A stretch of 64,000 nucleotides of DNA from positions 744,001 through 808,000 of the forward strand of contig NZ_CZRP01000012.1 in NCBI RefSeq assembly GCF_001458115.1, in the 5' to 3' direction. This DNA is from Gracilibacillus massiliensis (GTDB lineage: Bacteria; Bacillota; Bacilli; Bacillales; Amphibacillaceae). Within the stretch, counting starts at the first letter, position 1. Each line of letters begins with the position of its first letter. A program made the translations under genes and the position numbers. The notes below the pieces were generated by a model. It saw nothing but the letters and a program-made list of their open reading frames with translations, made no database searches and was not told the origin of the DNA. Below, in pieces: positions 19,763 through 30,813 of this stretch.

Positions 19763-20698
19763 CTATCTTTCTTTATAGAATCCTTCTAAATCTGATAAAA
19801 TAGTTTGAAAAACTTGATCTTTGGTTTCTACTGTAATCGGATACCATTCGACTGGCATTTTGTTTTTAAACCAAGTATATTGACGTTTAGCAAATCTACG
19901 AGAATTGCGCTTCAATAGATCTACCACTTCTTCCAAGGACTGTTCCCCTTTTAGATAAGGAATGATTTCTTTATAACCAATTCCTCTCATTGCTTGGGCA
20001 TTTTCTAATCCTTGTCGATAATAATGGTTTACTTCATCTATTAAACCATTTTCAATCATCTTGTCTACTCTCTCGTTGATACGATCATATAACAATTTAC
20101 GATCCATTTCTAGTCCTATTATTCGAAAATCATAGTTTGACTCCATTTGTTGTGCTTTTTGGTAATCTGTCATCGTTATTCCAGTACGGTCGTAAACCTC
20201 TAATGCTCGTATAACGCGACGATGATTATTTGGATGAATCTTCTCTGCTTGATGTGGGTCAACATTTTTCAACCGCTGATAAACCTTTTCAATACCATTA
20301 TGTTCGATCTCTTGTTCAATATTTTCTTGATACTGATTAGATCGTTTACTATCTGAAAACTGATAATTGTATAGAACAGATTGAATATATAACCCTGTTC
20401 CACCGGCAATTATCGGATGTTTGTCATTAGCCACAATGGATTTAATATGTTGGTTTACCCGTTTTTGAAAATCAGCTACCGAAAAAGATTGGGCAGGATC
20501 TAATATGTCAATCATATAATGGGCTATCCCCGACTTTTCCTCATCGGTTACTTTTGCAGTACCAATATCCAATCCCTTATAAACCTGCATCGAATCCCCG
20601 CTGATTACTTCACCGTTAAAAGCCTGGGCCAATTCAATAGAAAGTGCAGTTTTTCCTACTGCGGTCGGTCCAACAATCACTACTAATTTCTCTTTCAA
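19763..20698 (-). CDS. miaA: tRNA dimethylallyltransferase MiaA
   Basis: Transfers a dimethylallyl group to N6 of A37 in tRNAs that read UNN codons; MiaB, also in this window, adds the methylthio group afterwards. The 311-residue protein has the P-loop GPTAVGKTALS (about residues 10-20), SGDSMQVYKGLDIGTAKV, the substrate loop HYMIDILDP and the C-terminal RRFAKRQYTWFKNK. The start is a TTG at 20698 with a GGAAGTG element upstream; no ATG nearby would keep the P-loop. Confidence 0.96.
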   Translation of the reverse strand: MKEKLVVIVGPTAVGKTALSIELAQAFNGEVISGDSMQVYKGLDIGTAKVTDEEKSGIAHYMIDILDPAQSFSVADFQKRVNQHIKSIVANDKHPIIAGGTGLYIQSVLYNYQFSDSKRSNQYQENIEQEIEHNGIEKVYQRLKNVDPHQAEKIHPNNHRRVIRALEVYDRTGITMTDYQKAQQMESNYDFRIIGLEMDRKLLYDRINERVDKMIENGLIDEVNHYYRQGLENAQAMRGIGYKEIIPYLKGEQSLEEVVDLLKRNSRRFAKRQYTWFKNKMPVEWYPITVETKDQVFQTILSDLEGFYKER

Positions 20699-20769
20699 GT
20701 TATCACTTCCAATGGTGACTTTACATTCTTTGTTACAGTATACATGAATTTAGCCAAACCTTCATCTAT

Positions 20770-22599
20770 TTACATAACTCGCTTGAACATTTTTTCCATT
20801 TCATATTTGGTAAATTGTATAATAATCGGTCTACCATGTGGGCAAGTAAAAGGTTCCTGACATTGACGCAAATCATCGAGCAATTGCTGCATATCATCTA
20901 TATTTAGATAGTGATTCGCTTTGATCGAACGTTTACACGACATTAAAATAGCAGCTTCTTCTCTTAATTTATGAATATTCACTTGCTTATCATGAATCAA
21001 TTGATCTACCATATCGCGAACGATTTCGGTTTCTTCCCCTCTTGGGAACCAATAAGGATGAGAACGAACGATATAGGCATTTTGGCCAAAGGCTTCCAAA
21101 AATAAACCTACCTTCTTAAATTCATCCAAATATTGTTCAATAAGAAGTGCTTCTTGTTGGGTGAATTCAAACGTTAAAGGTACTAATAAGTCTTGAATAT
21201 GACTTTCCACTTCCCCAATTTTGTCACGGAAAAATTCATATTTAATTCTTTCCTGTGCAGCATGTTGATCAATGATATATAACCCTAGATCATTTTGGGC
21301 CAAAATATAGGTTCCGTGATGTTGTCCGATAGGATACATTTTAGGTACGCGATCTTCTTCGACAGCAGTGGTCTCAGATTGGAATGGTACCGATTCTTCC
21401 GTCGATTCAGTCTGTTCTTTATCAGATGTTTCTCTGCTTATACTTGTTCCTACAGGCTCTGTTTCCCTAATAAACGCACTATCTTCCAGTTTTTGTTCCA
21501 TTTCCGTTTTTTGTTTGGCAAAATGTTTTGTTGTTGGTGTTGGTTGATCAAATTCAAATTGCGGTTGATCAGACTTTTCTTTTTTAATGCTTGTTTTGGG
21601 ACCACTAGGAATTAGTGTCTGCTGGTGTAATGCATCTTTGACCATCTGTTCCACCGCTTGAAATAACTCTTTTTCTTTACTAAACCGAACCTCTAATTTA
21701 GTTGGATGAACATTAACATCAATTAAATAAGGATCCATCGATATATTTAATACAACGATCGGTTGCCTGCCAATTGGTAGAAAAGTATGAAAACCATTTG
21801 TTATCGCTTTTGCTAATCCAATACTTCTAATAAACCGACCATTTACGATTGTCGTTATATAATTTCTTGAAGAACGATTTACTTCAGGTTTGACAATAAA
21901 ACCATTAATCTCGTAATCTAATGTTCTTGTTTGAACAGGAATCATTTGTTTCGCTACTGACATACCATAAACAGATGATGCGATTTGCCTTAAATCACCT
22001 TTACCAGTAGTTTGAAAAATCCGTTTCTCATTATGTGTTAATTCAAAGCGAATCTCTGGATGAGAAAAAGCCATACGATTAATAATATCGGTGATGTGCC
22101 CTAATTCAGTGTGAACAGTTTTCATATATTTCAGTCTTGCCGGAGTATTAAAAAAGATATCTTGAACCGTAATTTCTGTTCCCTTTCGAGCATCACTGCG
22201 AGCTTCTTCCTTAATGTGGCCACCTTCGATACTCATTTTAGTTCCAGCTTCTTCTCCTGTTGACGTTTTTAGTTCGAGTCGACTAACTGCAGCGATACTT
22301 GCTAAGGCTTCCCCTCTGAAACCTAAAGTACGAACATGAAAGAGGTCATTTTCACTCTGAATTTTACTTGTCGCATGACGTAAAAATGCTTTCTTACATT
22401 GGTCATGTGGAATACCAATGCCGTCATCCGTTATTTTTATTTCTTGTAAGCCTGCTTCTTGAATATCAATTTTAATTGATGTACTTTTGGCATCCACACT
22501 GTTTTCCACCAATTCTTTTACAACAGATGCCGGACGCTCAACGACCTCACCTGCTGCTATTTTATTAGCTAAATAATCCGGTAGTTCGTTGATTTGCAT
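20770..22599 (-). CDS. mutL: DNA mismatch repair protein MutL
   Basis: A 609-residue mismatch repair ATPase and nickase. The N-terminal GHKL domain shows the motifs [18 protein letters not shown] and RGFRGEAL-like [16 protein letters not shown] variable acidic linker (about residues 330-420) connects to the C-terminal endonuclease/dimer domain. That domain contains [11 protein letters not shown] (the DQHA-type metal motif), [12 protein letters not shown] and [12 protein letters not shown], as in MutL proteins of bacteria that lack MutH. It starts 6 bp after mutS and is surely co-transcribed with it. Confidence 0.97.
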   Translation of the reverse strand: MQINELPDYLANKIAAGEVVERPASVVKELVENSVDAKSTSIKIDIQEAGLQEIKITDDGIGIPHDQCKKAFLRHATSKIQSENDLFHVRTLGFRGEALASIAAVSRLELKTSTGEEAGTKMSIEGGHIKEEARSDARKGTEITVQDIFFNTPARLKYMKTVHTELGHITDIINRMAFSHPEIRFELTHNEKRIFQTTGKGDLRQIASSVYGMSVAKQMIPVQTRTLDYEINGFIVKPEVNRSSRNYITTIVNGRFIRSIGLAKAITNGFHTFLPIGRQPIVVLNISMDPYLIDVNVHPTKLEVRFSKEKELFQAVEQMVKDALHQQTLIPSGPKTSIKKEKSDQPQFEFDQPTPTTKHFAKQKTEMEQKLEDSAFIRETEPVGTSISRETSDKEQTESTEESVPFQSETTAVEEDRVPKMYPIGQHHGTYILAQNDLGLYIIDQHAAQERIKYEFFRDKIGEVESHIQDLLVPLTFEFTQQEALLIEQYLDEFKKVGLFLEAFGQNAYIVRSHPYWFPRGEETEIVRDMVDQLIHDKQVNIHKLREEAAILMSCKRSIKANHYLNIDDMQQLLDDLRQCQEPFTCPHGRPIIIQFTKYEMEKMFKRVM

Positions 22600-22605
22600 C
22601 TACTT

Positions 22606-25200
22606 TCACCTCTTTTTTTCTTCCACTTTCTTCTGTAATTGATACAACTCATTCATGGCATCCATCGGGGTCATATCTAACAAATTCCATTTTTTAATCG
22701 TGTTAATAATCGCTTGATTTTCGGTACTTTCTTGCTTCTTTGTTGGTTGTTCTTGTGCGAAAAAGGCCATTTGTTCCATCGCCAATGCTTGCTCTTCCTT
22801 ATTCTTGTCCGTTTGCGGTTTTTCTTTCGTCATACCTTCCAAATCCGATAAAATCACATTCGCTCTATTTATTAATGGATCCGGCAAACCAGCTAATTGT
22901 GCAACATGAATACCATAACTCTCATCCGCTGCCCCGTCGTGAATTTGATGAAGAAAAACGACTTTTCCTTCAATCTCTTCTGCCCGTACATGGATATTCT
23001 TCAGAGCGGGCAAATGATCATCAAGACTTGTTAGTTCATGATAATGTGTTGAAAATAGTGTTTTTGCCTTGATATGGTCATGAATATATTCAATGATCGC
23101 CTGAGCTAAGGCCATACCGTCATACGTGCTGGTACCACGGCCAATTTCGTCTAATAAAATTAAACTATCTTTGGTCGCATGCTGAATCGCATGATTTGCT
23201 TCTAACATTTCGACCATAAACGTACTTTGACCAGATACAAGATCGTCGGCCGCACCAATACGAGTAAAAATTTGATCAACAATAGCTATTTTTGCTTTTT
23301 TAGCTGGTACAAAGCATCCAACTTGGGCCATGATAACTGTTAAGGCTAATTGACGCATATACGTACTTTTACCAGACATATTGGGCCCGGTTATTAATAA
23401 TAAATGCTTATCTTCTGACAAATCGATCGTATTTGGGACAAATTCATCCTTCATAACCTTTTCTACTACTGGATGACGACTTTCTTCTAAATAGACATGA
23501 TCATCGGTGGTAAAGGTTGGTTTGACATAATTATTTTCTTCACTTACGGTCGCAAAGCTCTGTAACACATCAATCTCACTGATAACGTCAGCTAAGCGTT
23601 GCAAACTTGGAATGAAATCTTTTACCTTTTCCCTAATTTCTAAGAAGAGCTGATATTCTAAATCAACACTTTTTTCCTCTGCTTCCAATATCAATGTTTC
23701 TTTTTCCTTCAGTTCGTCTGTAATGAATCGTTCTGCATTAGTTAAGGTCTGTTTCCTTTGGTAACGCCCTTCTGGGATTAATGGCAGGTTTGGTCTCGTT
23801 ACTTCAATGTAATAACCAAATACTCGATTAAATCCTATTTTTAATGATTTAATATTTGTTTCTGCTTTTTCCTTTTGCTCTAATTCTGCAATCCAATCCT
23901 TACCATTTGTTGATGCATGACGGTATTCATCTAATGATTTGTTATAACCATCTTTTAAAATTTTGCCATCCATGATCGAAATAGGTGGATCTTCCGCAAT
24001 TGCTTTTTCCAACAAATCAAACAATTGCGGTAAACCATTGATACCATCCGCTAACTCTTTTACTGCTTCACTATCAAATTGTTTCAATTGCTCTTTAATA
24101 TACGGCACTTTCGCTAACGAGCGTTTTAATTGGATCAAGTCACGTGCATTCACATTACCGAATGACACCCTACCAGATAATCGTTCCATATCATAAATCG
24201 ATTGCAGCGCTTCTCTAATTTCTTCACGTTCAAAAAATTGATCATAAAATCCTGTAACAAGATCAAGACGTTTCTCAATTAAGGATTGAGTCAATAATGG
24301 GCGCTCTAACCATTTCTTTAATTTCCGAGCACCCATTGCCGTTACGGTGCGATCAATTACCCATAAGAGACTTCCAAACTTTTCTTTCCTCATTAAAGAA
24401 GCAGTTATTTCTAAATTTCGTTTGGAATACATATCTAATGTCATATATTCTTCTAATTCGATAACTTGTGCTTTTTTTAAGTGTTCAATCGCACGTTTCT
24501 GAGTATGAAATAAATAATTATAAAGTACAAGACAGGTCTGTTTTAAAGATGTGTCTTCCACATTGTCAACTAATAATTTCATATCTTCTGGTAGCTTGAT
24601 CTCTTTTGCATAGGAAACCGTTAATTGCATTTTGTCGGTCAGTTCGCTAATGTTATCGACTGAAAGACTTTGCTCCACAACAATTTCTTTAATAGGCCGA
24701 TTGTATAATTCACTTAATACCGCATCCCATCCCCGTTTGATCTCCATAACAAACGTTTCACCAGTCGACATATCGGTGTAGGCAAACGCGAATTGATGTT
24801 CTGCTGTTTGTGTTACCGCTGCTAAATAATTATTTTCTTTATCATCAAGCATATTCCCTTCCATTACGGTTCCAGGTGTGATCAACTGAACGACTTCTCT
24901 TTTGACAACCCCTTTAGCAACTTTAGGGTCTTCCACCTGCTCGCAAATGGCTACCTTATACCCTTTTTCAATTAACGCTTTTATGTAATTTTCCGCTGAA
25001 TGGTAAGGAACACCACACATCGGTATTCGATCTTCACCTCCACCATCCCGACTTGTTAGTGTTATTTCAAGTTCAAGGGCAGCTTTTTTAGCATCCTCAA
25101 AAAACATTTCATAAAAATCTCCTAAACGGAAAAATAAAAAGCAGTCTTGATAATCTGCTTTGATTTTCAAATATTGCTGTATCATTGGCGTAAAACCCAT
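22606..25200 (-). CDS. mutS: DNA mismatch recognition protein MutS
   Basis: An 864-residue MutS. The mismatch-binding domain I begins [33 protein letters not shown] with the Phe-X-Glu-type wedge region. The clamp and lever domains follow. The ATPase has Walker [16 protein letters not shown] near residue 600, Walker [17 protein letters not shown] and the H-loop FSTHYHELT. The C-terminus has the beta-clamp/dimer tail. The ATG at 25200 is preceded by GGGGGA; an extension to 25218 is less likely. Order cotE-mutS-mutL as in B. subtilis. Confidence 0.97.
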   Translation of the reverse strand: MGFTPMIQQYLKIKADYQDCFLFFRLGDFYEMFFEDAKKAALELEITLTSRDGGGEDRIPMCGVPYHSAENYIKALIEKGYKVAICEQVEDPKVAKGVVKREVVQLITPGTVMEGNMLDDKENNYLAAVTQTAEHQFAFAYTDMSTGETFVMEIKRGWDAVLSELYNRPIKEIVVEQSLSVDNISELTDKMQLTVSYAKEIKLPEDMKLLVDNVEDTSLKQTCLVLYNYLFHTQKRAIEHLKKAQVIELEEYMTLDMYSKRNLEITASLMRKEKFGSLLWVIDRTVTAMGARKLKKWLERPLLTQSLIEKRLDLVTGFYDQFFEREEIREALQSIYDMERLSGRVSFGNVNARDLIQLKRSLAKVPYIKEQLKQFDSEAVKELADGINGLPQLFDLLEKAIAEDPPISIMDGKILKDGYNKSLDEYRHASTNGKDWIAELEQKEKAETNIKSLKIGFNRVFGYYIEVTRPNLPLIPEGRYQRKQTLTNAERFITDELKEKETLILEAEEKSVDLEYQLFLEIREKVKDFIPSLQRLADVISEIDVLQSFATVSEENNYVKPTFTTDDHVYLEESRHPVVEKVMKDEFVPNTIDLSEDKHLLLITGPNMSGKSTYMRQLALTVIMAQVGCFVPAKKAKIAIVDQIFTRIGAADDLVSGQSTFMVEMLEANHAIQHATKDSLILLDEIGRGTSTYDGMALAQAIIEYIHDHIKAKTLFSTHYHELTSLDDHLPALKNIHVRAEEIEGKVVFLHQIHDGAADESYGIHVAQLAGLPDPLINRANVILSDLEGMTKEKPQTDKNKEEQALAMEQMAFFAQEQPTKKQESTENQAIINTIKKWNLLDMTPMDAMNELYQLQKKVEEKKR

Positions 25201-25278
25201 TATAGTATCCCCCAACATCCTATCATTCTTGTCATATTATAGCACAGAACTGCTTTATAGATAAATACTATAAAAAAA

Positions 25279-25305
25279 TACAGTGTGAGCTTTCCCCACA
25301 CTGTA
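25279..25305 (-). terminator. Terminator of cotE
   Basis: Stem TACAGTGTG / CACACTGTA (25279-25287 and 25297-25305) followed on the minus strand by a run of seven T residues. It separates cotE from mutS. Confidence 0.85.
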
Positions 25306-25309
25306 GGTA

Positions 25310-25873
25310 TTATTCTTCTTCTACGTCATCAAGGAAATCTGGATCGATTTCATCTAGTTCATCGTCTGATATTGCTAGGTCCCAATCTTCATCATCGTAT
25401 ACTTTTCCTTCAGGATCTACTTTGACACAGATTTTAGTTTCACCAATTACTTCAACTAAAAATTCTCGTTCAACATCTACTTTAATTTTGTTACCTTTTG
25501 TTTCAATACTGCATTCTAAACAATTTGGCTGTTGAATTACTTTTGCAAGAACTTCGCACTCATCACCAATGTGTTGTTTATCACGAATGGATAATGGTAC
25601 ATAATCACAATATTCGACGCGCTCTGTTACTACTTCTGTTTTTGTGTTGTCATTATATGCATACCAAACATTTACATCATAGTGACCACGAATTTCTACT
25701 GTTTCTTTTTTTACTAATTTTGCGTGATAGTTATGATTGATGATCCAACAACCTAATATACTTGATGGACGATGTGATGGTGTAATGGTGTTCGTTTCTT
25801 GCTTAAACTTTCTACCCTTGCCAATGACCGCTTTTGTTATAATTTCTCGGTATTGTTGGTCTAGAAAAGACAT
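25310..25873 (-). CDS. cotE: Outer spore coat morphogenetic protein CotE
   Basis: A 187-residue spore coat protein that organises the outer coat around the forespore. The sequence has the conserved N-terminus ([22 protein letters not shown]), the segment [12 protein letters not shown] and the very acidic C-terminal tail ([23 protein letters not shown]). Mother-cell expression under SigE/SigK is expected from the family; I could not define a convincing promoter. A GGGAGG site precedes the ATG. About 230 bp upstream of it (25880-26105) hold no gene I can support, before the repeat and intron begin. Confidence 0.95.
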   Translation of the reverse strand: MSFLDQQYREIITKAVIGKGRKFKQETNTITPSHRPSSILGCWIINHNYHAKLVKKETVEIRGHYDVNVWYAYNDNTKTEVVTERVEYCDYVPLSIRDKQHIGDECEVLAKVIQQPNCLECSIETKGNKIKVDVEREFLVEVIGETKICVKVDPEGKVYDDEDWDLAISDDELDEIDPDFLDDVEEE

Positions 25874-26180
25874 GGAATTATAACCTCCCTCTTATTTCAA
25901 TTCCATCATATGCGAGATATTCGTCTATAGTGCCTTTATTCTTTTAAGAATAAGTTGACCATAGATCCTACTCCATCCTATGCAGATGCCTAGAAAAGTG
26001 TACTTGATTCCAAGGCTAATGATATTGTTTAATATCCAAAAACCACACAAACGTTCAAATATGAGATTATAATTTAAAAAGAGAAGAATTATGTGAGATA
26101 ACCCTGGTGGTAATTATGAGATTATATATGTGCGTGAAAACCGCTTTGGCTTGCCCACTTCCCTTTTACCACGGGCACAA

Positions 26181-28176
26181 GTGCAACATCTACTCAAGCA
26201 AGCTTTCGTAGTGTTTTCTATGCAGTGGGGTTTTCCCTTCAGGTGCGGCCGAGCATAGGTCGTAACATATAGCGGGTGGGATTCCCGCCAAGTAAGAACT
26301 AGCCAATCACTTGTAGCGAGTCTTGGAGGGCAAGTGGTAACACATTGCCTTTAAGCGTAGACAGTTAGGTAACGGGCCGGAAAGCCCTAGTGGCTGAGGG
26401 ATAGAGCTCTGAAATAAAACCAAAGCTGAGAAGGTCGATGTGTTCTGAGGCATAGAAGGCAACAATAGGATTCTCGTTAAAGGCGAGAGAATGCTATCTT
26501 CTCCGGAGTCGAAGACCCTGGCACGTTACACATTGATATGTTGCGGTAACTCGGGAGGTCCTTTAGGTCTTTCGGATAAAGAAAGTAATGACGAACAAGC
26601 GATAATAAAGTGAGGGCTGTCAAATGCCTAAAGGAAGTCGGATAACGGCGTAGTACTGATGAAGTTGGGTAATGCCGATGGAGGAAAGGCCGTTACCTGT
26701 CATCACCCTTGATAGAGAAACATAATCCATACCCAGAGGTGGAACGTATTATGGAAACGAAACTTAATAGGATAACAGAATTAGCAAAATCGGATAAGAA
26801 CCTTGTCTTTAATTCTCTCGTACATTTACTAAATGAAAGTAACTTGAAACAGTGCCATTACCAATTACCGAAAGGTAAAGCAACCGGTGTGAATGGCACT
26901 ACCAAAGAAATGTACGAAGCGAATTTAGACCAAAACATCAAAGGCCTAGTGAAACGAATGAAGAGAAAGGCTTATCGACCGATTCCGGTCAAGCGTTCTT
27001 ACATTGACAAGCCGGGTTCCAACAAGAAACGGCCACTAGGTATCCCCGAACATGAAGATAAGATCGTTCAAATGGGTATTACGAAGATTTTGAATGCCAT
27101 TTATGAAAATGATTTTCTCGATTGTTCCTTCGGTTTTCGTCCGAATAGAAACTGCCATGATGCATTAAAGATTTTAAATGTATACATGGAACAACGGAAA
27201 ACCAATTATATAGTAGATGCGGATATCAAAGGATTCTTTGATCATGTGAGTCATGATTGGATGATGAAGTTTCTTCGCCATCGTATCAATGACCCCAACT
27301 TACTTCGTATTATCGCTCGATTTCTAAAAGGTGGTTATATGGAAGAGGGGAAATTTATCGATACAGACCGGGGAACCCCGCAAGGGGGTATCATTTCTCC
27401 GGTTCTAGCGAATATCTATCTTCATTATGTGTTGGATCTATGGTTTGAGAAAGCAGTAAAGAAACAATGTAAGGGTCAAGCCTACATGGTTCGCTATGCG
27501 GATGACTTTGTGTGTTGTTTCCAATACAAAGAAGATGCCAACCGATTCTACACGAATCTGATTCAAAGGTTACGTAAGTTTCATCTAGAAATTGCAGAGG
27601 ATAAAACGAAGATTATCTCGTTTGGTCCTTATGCCTGGAAAGATGCAAAGCGTGACGGAAAGAAGAAACCATCTACGTTCGATTTTCTTGGCTTTACGCA
27701 CTATTGTAGTAAAAGCAAGAAAGGTAATTACCGTGTAAAACGGAAAAGTAGTAAGAAGAAAGTCCGGGCCAAGATTAAACAACATAAAGCTTGGTTAAAA
27801 GCAAATCGAACGAGGGATATTCAAGACATCATGCGCCGAATCCAACAATCGCTAGTGGGCTACTATAATTATTATTGTATCACGGATAATGCTCACGAAG
27901 TCCACTATTTTCTGCGTTGTATAAAAAATTTACTATTTAAATGGATGAATCGAAGGAGTCAACGAAAATCCTTCAGTTGGGAGAAGTTTGAATTATTTTT
28001 GGTGAAATATCCATTACCAAATCCGAGAACGAAAACGAACATATATGACTTGAGACGGCATATATCGTATATTCTGTGAAAGGTGATAGGAAGAGCCGTG
28101 TGCGTGAATAGCGCACGCACGGTTCTGTGAGGAGTGAGGAATACTTTAAGTAATCAAGTATTCCCGCTTACTCGAC
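26181..28176 (+). mobile_element. Group II intron (ribozyme plus intron-encoded protein)
   Basis: About 2.0 kb. The 5' end is placed at GTGCAAC (26181), resembling the group II GUGYG start. Domain I-type sequence follows (AGCGGGTGGGATTCCCGCC). The encoded reverse transcriptase is at 26751-28079. Domain V is at about 28094-28126 (GAGCCGTG...CGCACGGTTC). A domain VI hairpin (GAATACTT / AAGTATTC) follows, and the intron ends in AC at 28176. Ends are set by comparison with uninterrupted copies of the surrounding repeat; boundaries may shift by a few bases. The protein has no HNH domain. Confidence 0.85.
26751..28079 (+). CDS. ltrA: Group II intron reverse transcriptase/maturase
   Basis: About 442 residues. 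RT blocks in order: KKRPLGIPEHEDKIVQ (RT2), VDADIKGFFDHVSHDW (RT3, first Asp), GTPQGGIISPVLANIYLHYVLD (RT4), MVRYADDFVCCF (RT5 catalytic YADD), FDFLGFTH (RT7). The maturase X domain follows (SLVGYYNYYCITDNAHEVHYFLRCIKNLLFKWMNRRS). No C-terminal HNH endonuclease cysteines are present, so integration probably uses nicks or single-stranded DNA at replication forks. The ATG at 26751 has AGAGGTGG upstream; an in-frame TTG at 26709 gives 456 residues but has no nearby ribosome site. Catalytic residues are intact, so the intron is probably active. Confidence 0.92.
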   Translation: METKLNRITELAKSDKNLVFNSLVHLLNESNLKQCHYQLPKGKATGVNGTTKEMYEANLDQNIKGLVKRMKRKAYRPIPVKRSYIDKPGSNKKRPLGIPEHEDKIVQMGITKILNAIYENDFLDCSFGFRPNRNCHDALKILNVYMEQRKTNYIVDADIKGFFDHVSHDWMMKFLRHRINDPNLLRIIARFLKGGYMEEGKFIDTDRGTPQGGIISPVLANIYLHYVLDLWFEKAVKKQCKGQAYMVRYADDFVCCFQYKEDANRFYTNLIQRLRKFHLEIAEDKTKIISFGPYAWKDAKRDGKKKPSTFDFLGFTHYCSKSKKGNYRVKRKSSKKKVRAKIKQHKAWLKANRTRDIQDIMRRIQQSLVGYYNYYCITDNAHEVHYFLRCIKNLLFKWMNRRSQRKSFSWEKFELFLVKYPLPNPRTKTNIYDLRRHISYIL

Positions 28177-28664
28177 CTAACTTTTCCAAGCAAAAACCGC
28201 ATGAAAAAGTGGATCTTCAGGGAAAACAATCCCACAGGAGTGGAAGTGGCCGCCTACGCTTAGTGGCACTCTACAACTATAGCAAATGCTTATATTTTGG
28301 ATGGTTACACTTAGATAATAAATCAGCTTATATTGCTAACATTGATAAGTAATCTAATGATGAATTGATGGAAAATAGTGAATAGGCCGACATGATTATT
28401 CTCGCTTGAGTTGTAGAACATTAAAAAGCGCAGGCGTCCGCTTCCACTCCTGCGGGAAGTATTTATCCGAAGATCCACTTTTTAAGCGTACTTTGCTTAA
28501 AAAGTTAGCTGAGGAGAAATACCCGCGGAAAGGGAAGCGGACAAGCCGGAGCGATTGCAAAGCACATATAATATCTCATAATTACCACTACAATAGTGTC
28601 GCATAATCCTGTTTTTATTCACCAACAGGCTTTATGCTTTTTTCACAATGATTTCCTAACATAT

Positions 28665-28704
28665 AAAAAACCACGATCAACTAGTTAGTTGATCGTGGTT
28701 TTTT
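28665..28704 (-). terminator. Terminator of miaB-ricA
   Basis: A perfect 17-bp stem AAAAAACCACGATCAAC / GTTGATCGTGGTTTTTT (28665-28681 and 28688-28704) with a 6-base loop, immediately after the ricA stop. Confidence 0.92.
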
Positions 28705-28705
28705 G

Positions 28706-29125
28706 TTAGCAGTGGCTTTTTCCTTTTTTCGAGCCTGTTTCTCCTGATAATACATCGCCATCGGTTGAACGAATCACTTCATTGGTAATCTCTCTGGCTA
28801 TTGTATTGGTAACTAGCTGCAAGATATCATTAATTACAACTTGTGATTCTTTAAACTCTTGAACGACTGGAATTTCATCGATTTCTGCTTGTAATCGATC
28901 AATTTCAGCTTCGACACGTTTTAGTGCCTCCTGTTTACCATAAGCTTGGAAGTTCACAGCCTGCTTTTGTAGTGCTTTGATTTTTTTAATGGAACTTTGA
29001 ATCTTATTATTTTCATTTAATTTTGCTTCTAAGTGTTTAAAGCGATCAATTTCTTCAATGTTAGCCATCTTATTAGCCAAATTATGCGCTTCTTCAATCA
29101 CTTCTGCTCTTGTATATTTTGCCAT
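28706..29125 (-). CDS. ricA: RicA (YmcA), subunit of the Ric RNA-maturation complex
   Basis: A 139-residue, mostly helical protein of the YlbF/YmcA family (DUF964). With RicF (YlbF) and RicT (YaaT) it forms an Fe-S cluster complex that adjusts RNase Y-dependent mRNA processing and affects sporulation, competence and biofilm formation. Helices such as YTRAEVIEEAHNLANKMANIEEIDRFKHLEAKLNEN are visible. The only cysteine is the last residue (GKSHC). The ATG follows the miaB stop directly, with GAGGTG inside the end of miaB, so the two are translationally coupled. RNase Y itself is encoded 4 kb upstream in this window. Confidence 0.92.
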   Translation of the reverse strand: MAKYTRAEVIEEAHNLANKMANIEEIDRFKHLEAKLNENNKIQSSIKKIKALQKQAVNFQAYGKQEALKRVEAEIDRLQAEIDEIPVVQEFKESQVVINDILQLVTNTIAREITNEVIRSTDGDVLSGETGSKKGKSHC

Positions 29126-30703
29126 TTAATTCACCTCAACTGCTGATTCGACCATTTCGCCGTCTAATGTCCATGTTTTTGTATTTACGATTTTTACTTC
29201 TACAATTTCACCAATGATAGACTTTGGTCCTCTAAAATTCACCAATTTGTTACGCTCTGTATAGCCAGATAATACCTCGGGATCTTTTTTACTTTCACCT
29301 TCAACAAGCACCTTAACCGTTTGTCCCAAGTATTGTTCCATTGCTTCTGCTGATTGCTTATTAACTAATGCATTTAAACGTTGAAGTCGTTCTTTTTTGA
29401 CTTCCATTGGAATATTATCTTCCCAACGTGCAGATGGTGTACCTTCTCTTGGTGAATAAATAAACGTATAAGCACTTTCGAAACCAACTTCTTCCATAAG
29501 CGTCATCGTTTCTTCAAACTGTTCATCGGTTTCATTCGGGAATCCTACGATGATATCGGTTGTTAAAGTGGCATTCGGCATTGCTTTTTTAATTTTTCTA
29601 ACTAATTCGAGGTACTGTTCTCTCGTATACCTTCGTGCCATTACACGTAAAACATCTGAACTTCCAGACTGTACTGGTAAATGAATATGATCTAACAAAT
29701 TTCCACCTTGTGCTAATACTTCAATTAAACGATCATCAAAATCCCTTGGATGGGATGTAGTAAAGCGGACACGCGGAATATCTATTTTACTCATTTCTTC
29801 CATTAAGTCTCCAAGTCCATATTCGAATTCCAAATCTTTTCCATATGCATTCACATTCTGACCTAATAGTGTAATTTCTTTATACCCTTGTGCTGCTAAA
29901 TGGCGAACTTCTTGGATGATATCCTCCGGCATACGACTTCGTTCTTTACCTCTTGTATATGGAACAATACAGTACGTACAGAACTTATCACAGCCATACA
30001 TGATATTTACCCATGCCTTAATTTTTCCTTTACGGACTTTCGGAAGGTTTTCTATAATATCCCCTTCTTTAGACCATACTTCTACCACCATTTCTTTTCC
30101 AAACATTGCTTCATTAATCAACTGTGGTAAACGGTGGATATTGTGTGTACCGAAAATTAAATCAATAAATGGATGTTTTTTAAGGATACGATTGACAACA
30201 GATTCTTCCTGTGACATACAACCACAAACACCTAAAATCACATCCGGATTTTCTAATTTAAGTGGCTTTAAATGACCAATTTCACCAAATACTTTATTTT
30301 CCGCGTTTTCACGGATTGCACACGTATTTAATAAAATGATGTCTGCCTCTTTGGTTTCTTCTGTTGGGGTATAACCCATGTTAGTGAGAATACCTGCCAT
30401 TACCTCGGTATCATGTTCATTCATTTGACAACCATAGGTACGGATGAGGAACTTCTTCCCTTTTCCTATTGCTTTCATTTCTAATGGTATATCGAAATCA
30501 TAATGAACATCGACATCTTTTTTCAAACGTTTTTTCGCTTTTCTCATATTAGGTGGTTCATATGTTGTTTGAAAATATTTAGAAATCAAATCATCACTAG
30601 ACATGTTCTTTAATCGGTCCAAATTATCATTCGTATCGGATTTTACGTCCGCTGAATTCTTTTGGTTGATTTGTTGAGCTTCTAGTCGTTGTTTTTCATT
30701 CAT
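29126..30703 (-). CDS. miaB: tRNA methylthiotransferase MiaB
   Basis: Radical-SAM enzyme that turns i6A37 of tRNA into ms2i6A37 after MiaA. Of 525 residues, the first 65 are a low-complexity extension common in Bacilli. The N-terminal UPF0004 domain binds an auxiliary cluster through three cysteines ([15 protein letters not shown] and [10 protein letters not shown]). The radical-SAM motif is [20 protein letters not shown]-terminal TRAM domain binds tRNA. An AAAGGAG site precedes the ATG. Coupled with ricA downstream. Confidence 0.97.
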   Translation of the reverse strand: MNEKQRLEAQQINQKNSADVKSDTNDNLDRLKNMSSDDLISKYFQTTYEPPNMRKAKKRLKKDVDVHYDFDIPLEMKAIGKGKKFLIRTYGCQMNEHDTEVMAGILTNMGYTPTEETKEADIILLNTCAIRENAENKVFGEIGHLKPLKLENPDVILGVCGCMSQEESVVNRILKKHPFIDLIFGTHNIHRLPQLINEAMFGKEMVVEVWSKEGDIIENLPKVRKGKIKAWVNIMYGCDKFCTYCIVPYTRGKERSRMPEDIIQEVRHLAAQGYKEITLLGQNVNAYGKDLEFEYGLGDLMEEMSKIDIPRVRFTTSHPRDFDDRLIEVLAQGGNLLDHIHLPVQSGSSDVLRVMARRYTREQYLELVRKIKKAMPNATLTTDIIVGFPNETDEQFEETMTLMEEVGFESAYTFIYSPREGTPSARWEDNIPMEVKKERLQRLNALVNKQSAEAMEQYLGQTVKVLVEGESKKDPEVLSGYTERNKLVNFRGPKSIIGEIVEVKIVNTKTWTLDGEMVESAVEVN

Positions 30704-30813
30704 TTTGTTTAACTCCTTTCTTACCTCTAATCCATCTTAAAAGATAAAACTACTTCATCTATTATAGGGGATAACCCCTTGAAATACAAAGCGTATTTAT
30801 CGGTTTTTATTAT

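Larger units (their letters stand above)
26106..28587. repeat. Composite inverted-repeat element, interrupted by a group II intron
   Basis: Left end 26106-26180 and right part 28177-28587 together form one element of about 486 bp. The outermost 26 bases at each end are inverted copies with 24 matches (left begins TGGTAATTATGAG at about 26108). Each arm is a stem-loop: left arm CCGCTTTGGCTTGCCCACTT onward, resumed at 28177 with CTAACTTTTCC and AAAGTGGATCTTCAG; right arm in inverse orientation (28432-28560), with apical pairing of 28478-28487 to 28495-28504. It belongs with the element at 60600-61015. Apparent short reading frames here follow the repeat and are not genes. Confidence 0.75.

Noticed and set aside
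21295-21615. 106-codon plus-strand frame inside mutL
   Set aside because: Antisense shadow over the variable MutL linker; composition follows mutL codons in reverse.
25880-26105. Possible SigE promoter or small gene upstream of cotE
   Set aside because: A CATATGAT-like -10 exists but the expected -35 is not at the right distance, and no frame with a ribosome site is present.
26130-26140. GTGCGTG as an alternative 5' end of the group II intron
   Set aside because: It lies inside the terminal inverted repeat of the surrounding element, whose inverse copy is at 28562-28587, so it belongs to the repeat and not to the intron.
27585-27785. 66-codon frame antisense to the intron reverse transcriptase
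   Set aside because: Shadow of the RT/X-domain coding sequence with no ribosome site.
28134-28606. Short open frames of 72 and 66 codons downstream of the intron
   Set aside because: They run through the intron end and the repeat arms, lack ribosome sites and read the hairpin sequence; the same repeats elsewhere have different frames.
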